Below are positions 27,971 to 38,796 of a stretch of DNA of 64,000 bases, in pieces. The notes under the pieces are model-generated. The model did no database searches. It was not told where the DNA came from and saw only the letters and a list, made by a program, of their open reading frames with translations. This DNA comes from Streptomyces fradiae ATCC 10745 = DSM 40063 (lineage in GTDB: Bacteria; Actinomycetota; Actinomycetes; Streptomycetales; Streptomycetaceae), in assembly GCF_008704425.1 (NCBI RefSeq), contig NZ_CP023696.1:5620501-5684500 (forward strand). The letters are read 5' to 3'. The position numbers and the translations under genes were made by a program. Each line of letters starts with the position of its first letter. Positions within the stretch are counted from its first letter, which is position 1.

Positions 27971-28011
27971 CACTGCGGCCGAGTTGACTCACGTCCACCT
28001 CGGCCGCAGTG
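27971..28011. promoter_or_regulatory. 13-bp inverted repeat between the ROK gene and xylF
   Basis: CACTGCGGCCGAG and CTCGGCCGCAGTG form a perfect 13-bp stem with a 15-nt loop, ending 28 bp before the xylF start. It can terminate the ROK transcript, or sit in the xylF leader as an attenuator or operator. An AT-rich TTAAGAATTTACT lies just upstream (27946-27958). Confidence 0.6.
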
Positions 28012-28038
28012 TCGCGGCCTCGTCAGGGAGGCAACCCA

Positions 28039-29136
28039 ATGAACGCAGTGACGCGTCGCGTCGTCATAGGTACGGCCGCGGTGTCCATGGCCCTGTCCCT
28101 CGCCGCCTGCGGCAAGGCGGGAGACGGCGACTCGGCCGGCGGCGGCGGTGACGGCAAGACGATCGGTCTGCTCCTGCCGGAGAACAAGACCACCCGCTAC
28201 GAGACCTTCGACCGCCCCATCATCGAGGCGAAGATCAAGGAGCTGTGCTCCGACTGCGAGGTCAAGTACAACAACGCCGCGCAGGACACCGAGACCCAGA
28301 AGAAGCAGTTCGACGCGCTCGTCACGCAGGGCGTCAAGGTGATCATCCTCGACGCGGTCGACTACAAGGCCACCAAGTCCTGGGTCGAGCAGGCCGACAA
28401 GAAGGGCGTCAAGGTCGTCGCGTACGACCGGCTCGCCGAGGGTCCGATCGCCGCCTACGTCAGCTACGACAACGAGAAGATCGGCCGCCTCCAGGGCGAG
28501 GCCCTCGTCAAGGCGCTCGGCGCCCAGGCGAAGTCCGCCAACGTTGTCATGATCAACGGCTCGCCGACCGACCCGAACGCCCCGCTCTTCAAGAAGGGCG
28601 CCCACGGCGTCCTCGACCAGCAGGTCGGCAAGATCGTCTACGAGCAGGACATCCCCGACTGGTCCCCGGACGAGGCCAACAAGAAGATGGGCGCCGCCAT
28701 CGACTCCCTCGGCAAGAACGGCTTCCAGGGCGTCTACTCCGCCAACGACGGCATGGCCGGCGGCATCATCACCGCCCTCGAGAAGCAGGGCGTCAAGGTC
28801 CCGGTCGGCGGCCAGGACGCCGAACTCGCCGGTCTGCAGCGCATCCTGAAGGGCCAGCAGGCCTTCACCATCTACAAGCAGATCAAGCCCGAGGCGGAGA
28901 CCACCGCCGAGATCGCCGTGGCGATCCTCAAGGGCGAGAAGTTCGACCAGCTCACCCCGACCAAGGTCACCAGCCTCACGGGCGAGTTCAAGGACATCCC
29001 GGCGAAGCTCTACGACGCGCGGATCGTGACGAAGGACAACATCGCCGACACGATCATCGCGGACCAGGTCTACAAGGCCGCCGACCTCTGCACGGCCGAG
29101 TACAAGGCCGCGTGCGAGGCGGCCGGCATCAAGTAG
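28039..29136 (+). CDS. xylF: Sugar (xylose-type) ABC transporter substrate-binding lipoprotein XylF
   Basis: A 365-residue periplasmic-binding-protein-like lipoprotein: signal MNAVTRRVVIGTAAVSMALSLAAC with lipobox Cys24, then a family-2 sugar-binding fold (IGLLLPENKTTRYETFDRP, GVKVIILDAVDY, VYSANDGMAGGIITAL, VGGQDAELAGLQRILKG). GGGAGG lies 7-8 nt before ATG 28039. With xylG and xylH it forms a complete ribose/xylose-class importer. The long gap to xylG is unusual. Confidence 0.93.
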   Translation: MNAVTRRVVIGTAAVSMALSLAACGKAGDGDSAGGGGDGKTIGLLLPENKTTRYETFDRPIIEAKIKELCSDCEVKYNNAAQDTETQKKQFDALVTQGVKVIILDAVDYKATKSWVEQADKKGVKVVAYDRLAEGPIAAYVSYDNEKIGRLQGEALVKALGAQAKSANVVMINGSPTDPNAPLFKKGAHGVLDQQVGKIVYEQDIPDWSPDEANKKMGAAIDSLGKNGFQGVYSANDGMAGGIITALEKQGVKVPVGGQDAELAGLQRILKGQQAFTIYKQIKPEAETTAEIAVAILKGEKFDQLTPTKVTSLTGEFKDIPAKLYDARIVTKDNIADTIIADQVYKAADLCTAEYKAACEAAGIK

Positions 29137-29879
29137 GCCGGCCCTCCCGGCCGCCGGCGCGTCGGGCCCCGGGGCCTCCGGGCCCGCACCGCGCACCTCC
29201 CGGTGCGGCCCGGCCACCGCGGCCGGTCCGAGAGGCCGCGGCCGCGGCTCCGGTCCGCGTACGGCCGGGGACCGGGGTCCGGAGCCTCCAGCCCGGGTAC
29301 CGAGTCCCGCGTTCCCGAGCCTCAGGTGGGAGCCGGGAGCCGGGAGCCGGGAGCCGGGAGCCCGGACCAGGGCCCCGGCGTCCGGCTCCAGGCCCGGAGC
29401 CCGCGCCCGGCCCGGTGACCGACCCGGCCACACCCGGCCCCGGGCGGGTGACCGGCTCCGGATGGGCCGCACCGGCCCGGGGTCCGGCCCCGCCCCCCGC
29501 CCCCGTCCCGGCCCCCGGTCACCCCGGCGCCGGCCTGCCACCGCAAGCCCCGGCTCGCAGGCGGCAGCCCCCAGGACGGGGCCCACAGGGGCCACGGACC
29601 GGGACACCCGGGACCGCCGCCGGCGGGCCAGGCGTCCGGCCCCGGCCCCAAACCCGGTCCCCGGCCCCAAACCCGGTCCCCGGCCCCAAACCCGGTCCCC
29701 GGCCCCAAGCCCGGCCCCCGGCCCGGCCCTCGGGCACGACCCCGGCCCCACCCCGCAGCCGGTCCGGTGCCCGCCCGCGTCCACGCCCCGCAGCGGCGGG
29801 CGGGCCCCGGACTCCCCTCGCATCCCCCCGTGCCACGTACCACCGTCCCCGCCGAGCGCGGGTGAAGGAGATGATTCAC
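29137..29879. repeat. 743-bp non-coding, repeat-rich gap within xylFGH
   Basis: No frame here looks like a protein. It contains five tandem GGGAGCC heptamers (29328-29362) and at least three copies of a 19-bp unit CCCCAAACCCGGTCCCCGG (about 29646-29705), plus many GGCC-rich short inverted repeats. It separates the binding-protein gene from its ATPase and permease, so it may contain processing or partial-termination signals. Confidence 0.75.
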
Positions 29880-30665
29880 GTGTCCGCTACGCCCGTGCTG
29901 GCGTTGCGCGGAGTCTCCAAGCGGTTCGGCGCCGTCCAGGCGCTCACCGACGTAGACCTGGAGATCCACGCCGGTGAGGTCGTCGCCCTCCTGGGCGACA
30001 ACGGCGCCGGAAAGTCGACCCTCGTCAAGACCATCTCGGGCGTCCACCCGATCGACGAGGGCGCCATCGAATGGGAAGGCCGCCCCGTCCGCGTCGCGCG
30101 GCCCAACGACGCCCAGGAGCTGGGCATCGCCACCGTCTACCAGGACCTCGCGCTCTGCGACAACCTGGACGTGGTCGCCAACCTCTTCCTCGGCACCGAG
30201 CTGCGCCGCGCCTCCGTCCTCGACGAGATCGCGATGGAGAAGCGCGCCAAGGAGCTCCTCGACACCCTGTCCATCCGCATCCCCAGCGTCCGCATCCCGG
30301 TGGCCTCCCTCTCCGGCGGCCAGCGGCAGGTCGTGGCCATCGCCCGCGCCCTGATCGGCGCCCCGAAGGTCGTGATCCTGGACGAGCCGACCGCCGCCCT
30401 CGGCGTGGAGCAGACCGCGCAGGTCCTCGACCTGGTCGAACGGCTCCGCGAGAACGGCCACGGCGTGATCCTCATCACCCACAACATGGCCGACGTGCGG
30501 GCCGTCGCCGACCGCGCGGCCATCCTCCGGCTCGGCCGCAACAACGGTGTCTTCTCCGTCAAGGACACCTCGCACGAAGAGATCATCGCCGCGATCACCG
30601 GCGCCACGGACAACGCCGTCACCCGCCGCCAGGCGCGCACGGCCACGAAGGAGGACGCGAAGTGA
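29880..30665 (+). CDS. xylG: Sugar ABC transporter ATP-binding protein XylG (single-domain)
   Basis: A 261-residue ABC ATPase: Walker A GDNGAGKST, signature LSGGQRQ, Walker B VVILDEPT, switch His in LITHN. Most XylG/RbsA proteins carry two fused ATPase domains of about 500 residues; this one has a single domain and would work as a homodimer. GTG 29880 is the start because AAGGAG ends 9 nt upstream; ATG 29871 would leave no spacing. The stop overlaps the xylH GTG. Confidence 0.94.
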   Translation: MSATPVLALRGVSKRFGAVQALTDVDLEIHAGEVVALLGDNGAGKSTLVKTISGVHPIDEGAIEWEGRPVRVARPNDAQELGIATVYQDLALCDNLDVVANLFLGTELRRASVLDEIAMEKRAKELLDTLSIRIPSVRIPVASLSGGQRQVVAIARALIGAPKVVILDEPTAALGVEQTAQVLDLVERLRENGHGVILITHNMADVRAVADRAAILRLGRNNGVFSVKDTSHEEIIAAITGATDNAVTRRQARTATKEDAK

Positions 30666-32002
30666 GCGACCTCACCAAGACCCCCGAGACCCCCGAGACC
30701 CCCGAGACCCCCGAGACCGCCGAGGACCGGGGCCCCGCCGCCCCGAGCGGCGCCGAGCAGTCCGCCGCGCCGGTCCCCGCCGTCGACCCGCGCCTCCTCG
30801 TCCGCGAGGAGGGGCTCAAGGGCTACTGGACCGAGTTCACCCGCAAGGTGCGCGGCGGCGAACTGGGCTCCCTGCCGGTCCTCGTCGGCCTGATCGTCAT
30901 CGCGATCGTCTTCCAGTCGCAGAACGGCAACTTCCTGTCGGCCGGCTCCGTCGCGAACATCGCGGTCTACAGCTCCGGCCTCGGCATCATGGCCGTCGGC
31001 ATCGTCTTCGTCCTCATCCTCGGCGAGATCGACCTGTCCGTCGGCTCCGTCGCCGGCGTCGGCGCGGCCGTGTGGGCCGTGCTCAGCGTGAGCAACGGCC
31101 TCGGCGACTGGCTCGCCGTGCTGGCCGCCCTCCTCGTCGGCCTCGCCCTCGGCCTGCTGCACGGCTTCTTCTTCGCGAAGGTCGGCGTGCCCGCCTTCGT
31201 CGTCACCCTGGCCGGCTTCCTCGGCTGGAGCGGCCTGCAGATCTGGCTGATGGGCAAGGAAGGCACCATCAACACGCCCTCCGGCAGCTTCGTCGAGAAC
31301 CTGACCGGCTACTACTTCGAGGACAAGGCCGCCGCCTACGGCCTCGCCCTCGTCGCCGTCCTCCTCTACGCCGGCTCCCTCCTGCTCGACGTCAGGCGCC
31401 GTCGCGCGGCCGGCCTGCCGTACCGCCCGGCCTCCGAGGTCGCCCTGCGCGCCGGCGCCGTCGCGGTGCTCTGCTTCGCCGTCGCCTACGTCCTGAACGA
31501 GCCGGCGGGCGCCCGCGGGCTGCCGCTCGCCCTCGTCCTCTTCCTCGCCGTCCTTCTCGCCGCCGACTTCGTGGCCCGCCGCACCTCCTTCGGCCGCAAG
31601 GTGTTCGCGGTCGGCGGCAGCGCCGAGGCCGCCCGCCGCGCCGGCATCAACGTGGACCGCATCCGCATCACCGTGTTCGGCCTCTCCGGCCTGCTCGCCG
31701 CGTTCGGCGGCCTCTTCGTCGCCAGCCTCTCCGGGGGCGCGAGCAAGAGCCTGGGCGGCGGCAACACGCTGATGCTGGTCATCGCGGCGGCCGTCATCGG
31801 CGGCACCAGCCTCTTCGGCGGGCGCGGCAAGGTCTGGTCCGCCCTCCTCGGCATGGTCGTCATCCAGTCGATCCAGCAGGGCCTCAACATGCTGGGCATG
31901 GCCAGCGAGATCCAGTACATGATCACCGGCGCGGTGCTCCTCGTCGCCGTCGTCATCGACTCGGTCTCCCGCCGCACCCAGAAGGACGCGGGCCGCGCGT
32001 AG
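30662..32002 (+). CDS. xylH: Sugar ABC transporter permease XylH
   Basis: A 446-residue permease of the AraH/RbsC class with about ten helices. The conserved segments are GEIDLSVGSVAGV and GGTSLFGGRGKVWSALLGM. The N-terminal ~60 residues include a TPETPETPETPET repeat. The GTG start at 30662 overlaps the xylG stop (GTGA) and AAGGAGG lies 7 nt upstream, so the two are translationally coupled. Confidence 0.94.
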   Translation: MSDLTKTPETPETPETPETAEDRGPAAPSGAEQSAAPVPAVDPRLLVREEGLKGYWTEFTRKVRGGELGSLPVLVGLIVIAIVFQSQNGNFLSAGSVANIAVYSSGLGIMAVGIVFVLILGEIDLSVGSVAGVGAAVWAVLSVSNGLGDWLAVLAALLVGLALGLLHGFFFAKVGVPAFVVTLAGFLGWSGLQIWLMGKEGTINTPSGSFVENLTGYYFEDKAAAYGLALVAVLLYAGSLLLDVRRRRAAGLPYRPASEVALRAGAVAVLCFAVAYVLNEPAGARGLPLALVLFLAVLLAADFVARRTSFGRKVFAVGGSAEAARRAGINVDRIRITVFGLSGLLAAFGGLFVASLSGGASKSLGGGNTLMLVIAAAVIGGTSLFGGRGKVWSALLGMVVIQSIQQGLNMLGMASEIQYMITGAVLLVAVVIDSVSRRTQKDAGRA

Positions 32003-32022
32003 CGACGCGGATCACTCCCGCA

Positions 32023-32116
32023 GTGCCCGGCGCCGGGCAACCGGCGCCGGGCACCGCCGCGTCCACAGAGGCAGCGGGTCGAACGGCGGCGCCGCGCCCG
32101 CGGGCGCGGCGCCGCC
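32023..32116 (+). terminator. Two successive GC hairpins after xylH
   Basis: GTGCCCGGCGCC and GGCGCCGGGCAC (32023-32034 and 32043-32054) form a 12-bp stem. Then 32085-32116 is a perfect 32-bp palindrome (half-site GGCGGCGCCGCGCCCG). There is no U-tract. They mark the end of the xyl operon. Confidence 0.7.
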
Positions 32117-32339
32117 CCCTCACCGGGACGGCCGTGGCCGACACCACGTCCCCGCCGCGCGTCCCGCCGCCCACGGCGGGGTAGATCGGCGTACGTTCGT
32201 ATCGGCCGCTCGTGTGATCGTCGCAGTGCCCTCCGGGGCATGGCCCGATGTCCGCACTCCGGGACGGAACATTAGACTCGGCGGATCGGCACGCTCGACC
32301 GGCTCAACCTCGACCAGCCCAACACGCAAGGAGGCACGG

Positions 32340-34304
32340 GTGGCATTGCTGACCCGTATCAGGGGACCGCGCGACCTCGACCGGCTCTCCCCGGAGCAGC
32401 TTGACCGGCTGGCCTCGGAGATCCGCACCTTCCTCGTCGACGCGGTCTCCAAGACCGGCGGGCACCTCGGCCCGAACCTCGGCGTGGTGGAGCTGACCAT
32501 CGCCCTGCACCGCGTCTTCGAGTCGCCCAGGGACAGGATCCTGTGGGACACCGGTCACCAGTCGTACGTGCACAAACTGCTCACCGGCCGCCAGGACTTC
32601 TCCAAGCTGAAGATGAAGGGCGGCCTCTCCGGCTACCCGGCGCGCGCCGAGTCCGAGCACGACCTCATCGAGAACTCGCACGCCTCCACCGTCCTGGGCT
32701 GGGCGGACGGCCTCGCCAAGGCCAACGAGCGGCTCGGCCGGGACGACCACGTCGTCGCGGTCATCGGCGACGGCGCCCTCACCGGCGGCATGGCCTGGGA
32801 GGCCCTCAACAACATCGCCGACGCCAAGGACCGCCCCCTCGTCATCGTCGTCAACGACAACGAGCGCTCCTACGCCCCGACCATCGGCGGCCTCGCCAAC
32901 CACCTGGCGACCCTGCGCACCACCGACGGGTACGAGCGGTTCCTCGCCCGCACCAAGGACATCCTCGACCGCACCCCGGTCGTCGGGAAGCCGCTGTACG
33001 AGACGCTGCACGGCGCGAAGAAGGGCCTGAAGGACTTCATCGCCCCGCAGGGCCTCTTCGAGGACCTCGGCCTGAAGTACGTCGGGCCCATCGACGGCCA
33101 CGACATCACCGCCGTGGAGTCCGCCCTCCAGCGCGCCAAGCGCTTCAACGGCCCGGTCATCGTCCACTGCCTCACCGAGAAGGGCCGCGGTTACCAGCCC
33201 GCCCTCCAGGACGAGGCGGACCGCTTCCACGCCGTCGGCAAGATCCACCCGGACACGGGCCTGCCGATCGCCTCCTCCGGCGCCGACTGGACCTCCGTCT
33301 TCGCCGACGAGATGGTCGCCCTCGGCAAGGAGCGCGAGGACATCGTCGCCATCACCGCGGCCATGCTCCAGCCGGTCGGCCTCGACAAGTTCGCCAAGGC
33401 CTTCCCCGAGCGGGTGTACGACGTCGGCATCGCGGAGCAGCACGCCGCCGTGTCCGCGGCCGGCCTGGCCGCCGGCGGCCTGCACCCGGTCGTCGCCGTC
33501 TACGCGACCTTCCTCAACCGCGCCTTCGACCAGGTCCTCATGGACGTCGCCCTGCACGACTGCGGTGTGACGTTCGTCCTGGACCGGGCCGGGGTCACCG
33601 GCACGGACGGCGCCTCCCACAACGGCATGTGGGACATGTCGATCCTCCAGGTCGTGCCGAACCTGCGGATCGCCGCGCCCCGCGACGCCGACCAGGTCCG
33701 CGCCCAGCTGCGCGAGGCCGTCGCCGTCGAGGACGCCCCGACCGTCGTGCGCTACTCCAAGGGCGCCGTCGGCCCGGCCGTCGAGGCCGTGTCCCGCGTC
33801 GGCGGCATGGACGTGCTGCGCGAGCCGGGCACCGACCGGCCGGACGTGCTGCTGGTCTCCGTCGGCGCGCTCGCCCCGATGTGCCTGGAGATCGCCGACC
33901 TCCTCGACAAGCAGGGCATCTCCACCACCGTCGTCGACCCGCGCTGGGTCAAGCCCGTGGACGAGGCGATGGCGCCGCTCGCCGACCGGCACCGCGTCGT
34001 CGTCACCGTCGAGGACAACGGCCGCGCGGGCGGTGTCGGCAGCGCCGTCGCGCAGGCGCTGCGCGACGCGGGCGTCGACGTGCCGCTGCGCGACTTCGGC
34101 ATCCCGCAGCGGTTCCTCGACCACGCGTCCCGCGCCGAGATCCTCGCCGAGATCGGCCTGACGGCCCCGGACATCGCCCGCCAGGTCACCGGCCTGGTCT
34201 CGAAGCTCGACGGCCTGCACCAGGCGCGGGTCCGCCCGGCGGAGGAGGCCCCCGCGGGGGCCGGGGCGCACGGCGGGAAGGCGACGCAGCCGGTCCGCGA
34301 CTGA
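32340..34304 (+). CDS. dxs: 1-deoxy-D-xylulose-5-phosphate synthase
   Basis: A 654-residue thiamine-diphosphate enzyme condensing pyruvate and glyceraldehyde 3-phosphate, the first step of the MEP isoprenoid pathway. Motifs: DTGHQSYVHK, ThDP/Mg site GDGALTGGMAWEALNN, FDQVLMDVALH, DRAGVTGTDGASHNG and the transketolase C-terminal domain. GTG 32340 has AAGGAGG 5 nt upstream and begins the usual MALLTRIRGPRDL. It is followed by a very strong hairpin. Confidence 0.97.
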   Translation: MALLTRIRGPRDLDRLSPEQLDRLASEIRTFLVDAVSKTGGHLGPNLGVVELTIALHRVFESPRDRILWDTGHQSYVHKLLTGRQDFSKLKMKGGLSGYPARAESEHDLIENSHASTVLGWADGLAKANERLGRDDHVVAVIGDGALTGGMAWEALNNIADAKDRPLVIVVNDNERSYAPTIGGLANHLATLRTTDGYERFLARTKDILDRTPVVGKPLYETLHGAKKGLKDFIAPQGLFEDLGLKYVGPIDGHDITAVESALQRAKRFNGPVIVHCLTEKGRGYQPALQDEADRFHAVGKIHPDTGLPIASSGADWTSVFADEMVALGKEREDIVAITAAMLQPVGLDKFAKAFPERVYDVGIAEQHAAVSAAGLAAGGLHPVVAVYATFLNRAFDQVLMDVALHDCGVTFVLDRAGVTGTDGASHNGMWDMSILQVVPNLRIAAPRDADQVRAQLREAVAVEDAPTVVRYSKGAVGPAVEAVSRVGGMDVLREPGTDRPDVLLVSVGALAPMCLEIADLLDKQGISTTVVDPRWVKPVDEAMAPLADRHRVVVTVEDNGRAGGVGSAVAQALRDAGVDVPLRDFGIPQRFLDHASRAEILAEIGLTAPDIARQVTGLVSKLDGLHQARVRPAEEAPAGAGAHGGKATQPVRD

Positions 34305-34370
34305 CGCCTCCGGCGGGCCGCGCGCCGCGGGCCGACCGCGGCGCCCACCCCGGCGGAAGACCGCACGGTG

Positions 34371-34415
34371 ACGGGCCGGTGGGACCACCCTGTTCGGGTG
34401 GTCCCACCGGCCCGT
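34371..34415 (+). terminator. Perfect 20-bp hairpin after dxs
   Basis: The arms at 34371-34390 and 34396-34415 are perfectly complementary over 20 bp around the 5-nt loop TGTTC. It lies 66 bp after the dxs stop and about 60 bp before the permease gene. The tail is not U-rich. Confidence 0.85.
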
Positions 34416-34475
34416 TCGTGTGACAACCACCCCGCGCATGCACCAGATCCGGCCAACTGTCCGGATCATGACGGA

Positions 34476-36017
34476 GTGAGTACACAGAGCGGCCCACCGG
34501 CCGGCCGGAAGAGCGGGCTGTTCCGCACCAAGTCGGTCGAGCAGTCCATCCAGGACACCGAGGAGCCCGAGCGCGGGCTCCGCAGATCGCTGTCCGCGCT
34601 CGACCTGACGATCTTCGGCGTCGGCGTCATCATCGGCACCGGCATCTTCGTCCTCACCGGCAAGGTCGCCAAGGAGAACGCGGGCCCCGCCACGGCGCTC
34701 GCCTTCGTCGCCGCCGGTGTCGTCTGCGCGCTGGCCGCGCTCTGCTACGCCGAGTTCGCCTCGACCGTCCCGGTCGCCGGGTCCGCGTACACCTTCGCGT
34801 ACGCCTCGCTCGGCGAGCTGCCGGCCTGGATCATCGGCTGGGACCTGGTGCTGGAGTTCGCGCTCGGCACCGCCGTCGTCGCGGTCGGCTGGTCCGGGTA
34901 CGTGCGCTCGCTCCTCGACAACGCCGGCTGGCGCCTGCCGGACAGCCTCTCCGGCAGCGAGGTGGCGGAGGGCTTCGGCTTCGACCTGCTGGCGTTCCTC
35001 CTGGTGCTGCTGCTGACCGGGGTGCTGGTGCTCGGCATGAAGCTGTCCGCCCGGCTCACCGCCGTCGTCGTGGTCATCAAGGTCACGGTGGTCCTCGTGG
35101 TGATCGTCGCGGGCGCCTTCTTCGTCAAGGCCGCCAACTACCAGCCGTTCATCCCCGAGACGCAGAAGCAGCCCGGCGGCGCCGGCCTCGACGCGCCGCT
35201 CGTGCAGCTCCTCTTCGGGTACGAGCCGACCAACTTCGGCGTCATGGGCATCTTCACCGCCGCGTCCATCGTCTTCTTCGCCTTCATCGGCTTCGACGTC
35301 GTCGCGACCGCCGCGGAGGAGACCCGCGTCCCGCAGCGGGACATGCCGCGCGGCATCCTCGGCTCGCTGTTCATCTGCACCGCCCTGTACGTGGCCGTCT
35401 CCATCGTCGTCACCGGCATGCAGAACTACACCCGGCTCTCCGTCGACGCGCCCCTCGCCGACGCCTTCAAGGCGACCGGGCACCCCTGGTACGCCGGCTT
35501 CATCAGCTTCGGCGCCGCCGTCGGCCTCATCACCGTCTGCATGATCCTGCTGCTCGGCCAGACCCGCGTCTTCTTCGCGATGAGCCGCGACGGACTGCTG
35601 CCCCGCTTCTTCTCCCGCACCCACCCGGTGTACTCCACCCCGTACCGCGCGACCGTGCTGCTCGGGGTGGCCATCGCCGTCATCGCGGGCGTGACCAGCA
35701 TCGACGAACTCGCCACCCTGGTGAACATCGGGACGCTGTTCGCGTTCGTCATCGTCGCCGTGGGCGTCGTCATCCTCCGCCGCACCCGCCCCGACCTGCC
35801 GCGCTCCTTCCGCACCCCGCTGGTGCCGTGGCTGCCGGCCGCCTCCGTGGCCGCCTCGCTGTGGCTGATGCTGAACCTGCCCATCGAGACCTGGATCCGC
35901 TTCGCCGCCTGGATGGCCCTGGGCGTCGTCGTCTACTTCCTGTACGGCCGCACCCACAGCCGCCTGGCCCCCGGCTCCGCCACCTCCCGCGACGAACCCC
36001 CCGCCCCCCGCCGCTGA
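34476..36017 (+). CDS. APC-family amino acid permease (cationic amino acid transporter type)
   Basis: A 513-residue membrane protein with about 12 helices. Family segments: LTIFGVGVIIGTGIFVLTG, CYAEFASTVPVAGSAYTFAYASLGELPAWIIGW, and FFAFIGFDVVATAAEETRVPQRDMPRGI, typical of YfnA/CAT-like transporters. It probably imports amino acids with protons; specificity is unclear. GTG 34476 is the only plausible start after the dxs terminator, and the ribosome site is weak. Confidence 0.9.
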   Translation: MSTQSGPPAGRKSGLFRTKSVEQSIQDTEEPERGLRRSLSALDLTIFGVGVIIGTGIFVLTGKVAKENAGPATALAFVAAGVVCALAALCYAEFASTVPVAGSAYTFAYASLGELPAWIIGWDLVLEFALGTAVVAVGWSGYVRSLLDNAGWRLPDSLSGSEVAEGFGFDLLAFLLVLLLTGVLVLGMKLSARLTAVVVVIKVTVVLVVIVAGAFFVKAANYQPFIPETQKQPGGAGLDAPLVQLLFGYEPTNFGVMGIFTAASIVFFAFIGFDVVATAAEETRVPQRDMPRGILGSLFICTALYVAVSIVVTGMQNYTRLSVDAPLADAFKATGHPWYAGFISFGAAVGLITVCMILLLGQTRVFFAMSRDGLLPRFFSRTHPVYSTPYRATVLLGVAIAVIAGVTSIDELATLVNIGTLFAFVIVAVGVVILRRTRPDLPRSFRTPLVPWLPAASVAASLWLMLNLPIETWIRFAAWMALGVVVYFLYGRTHSRLAPGSATSRDEPPAPRR

Positions 36018-36201
36018 CCGGCACCGCGCCCCGGGCCGGCGCCCCGACCGCCGGGCGGGCCGGTCGCACGGGCGGGCCGGTCGCCGGTCGGACCCGCCGT
36101 CCGGGCCGCTCCGGAGGCCCGCCCGGCGCGGACGAGCGGTCCCGGACGGCCGTACGCGACGTTCCCGCAGACCGCGCGGAAGCGGACCGGACGAGCGGTC
36201 C

Positions 36202-36579
36202 TCAGACGGGCCGCACCGTGCGCGGGCCCGCGTGCCCGGCGCCGTGCTCGGCGACGCGGCGGCGCAGCTCCCGGTCGGCCGTGACCACCACGCAGCGCCG
36301 CCCCCGCGCCGCACGGGCCAGCTCCACGATGGTGTCGTCGCCCCCGCCGGGCGCGGCCACCACCCGCACGCCCTCCACCGGCTCCACGCCGCGCGCCCGG
36401 CCCTCCACCACCAGCACCACCTCCAGCGGGCCCGGCAGCACCCCGGGCACCCCCTCGGCCGCGTACCGGACGAGGCCGTCGCGCAGCCGCTCGGCGGCGC
36501 CCCGGCGGTCGCGCCACCAGCCGTCCGGCACCGAACCGACCACGTTCGCGGCGTCCACGATCAGCAGGGGGGAGCTCAT
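36202..36579 (-). CDS. Small NYN/PIN-like nuclease-fold protein
   Basis: A 125-residue protein with the beginning LLIVDAANVVGSVPDGWWRDRRGAAERL, typical of NYN (PIN-like) RNA-processing domains (acidic Asp early, Asn next), then GGGDDTIVELA and VVVTADRELRRRV with the further acidic residues. Often annotated in Streptomyces as an NTP pyrophosphohydrolase-like protein, but the fold points to an RNase. ATG 36579 is chosen; GTGs at 36588 and 36597 are possible. It is divergent from recQ with 70 bp between. Confidence 0.72.
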   Translation of the reverse strand: MSSPLLIVDAANVVGSVPDGWWRDRRGAAERLRDGLVRYAAEGVPGVLPGPLEVVLVVEGRARGVEPVEGVRVVAAPGGGDDTIVELARAARGRRCVVVTADRELRRRVAEHGAGHAGPRTVRPV

Positions 36580-36649
36580 GGCCTCCACGTTATCCACAGG
36601 TTCCGGCCGGATTTCTCCGGGCCCCGCGCGGCGCTCGTACTATGGCCGA

Positions 36650-38491
<1,842 letters not shown>

Positions 38492-38727
38492 ACCCCCGCC
38501 CTCCGGGCACGCCCCGAGCCCCCGCGCCGCCCCGCGCCGCGCGGGCCCCGCGCCGCGCGGGCCCCGCGCAGGGGTGAGCCGCCGGCCCCGCCGGACGGGA
38601 CCGCGGCCTGGCGAGTCCGCCCGCGTCGCCGCGGGCGGCGCGTACCCGGCCGTGAACCCCCGCGGTGCGCGCCGCACGACGCCCCGCCGCGTCGCGGGCC
38701 GGCGGGGCGGGTGGCCGATGGAACGGC

Positions 38728-38767
38728 GGACGGGCCGTACGGGGAGGGGATCCCGTACGGCCCGTCC
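38728..38767. terminator. 16-bp perfect hairpin between convergent recQ and fadB
   Basis: The arms at 38728-38743 (starting GGACGGGCCGTACGGG) and 38752-38767 are perfectly complementary with an 8-nt loop. It lies between two convergent genes and can serve both. The preceding 38492-38727 is GC-rich with CGCGCCGCGCGGGCCC direct repeats and no gene. Confidence 0.8.
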
Positions 38768-38796
38768 GGCCCTCGGCTGCCTGGGCCGCGCGGTCG

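Noticed and set aside
28245..29870. N-terminal extension of the xylG frame back to 28245
   Set aside because: It overlaps xylF in another frame and crosses the repeat spacer; AAGGAG and the ABC domain place the start at 29880.
34371..34415. GGGACCACCC in the dxs hairpin, similar to part of the CRISPR repeat
   Set aside because: It is one half of a perfect terminator stem with no spacer-length periodicity; the similarity comes from a short GC-rich word.
32304..36314. A 1336-codon antisense frame across dxs and the permease
   Set aside because: It runs through two certain genes and an intergenic hairpin; composition is typical of a shadow frame.
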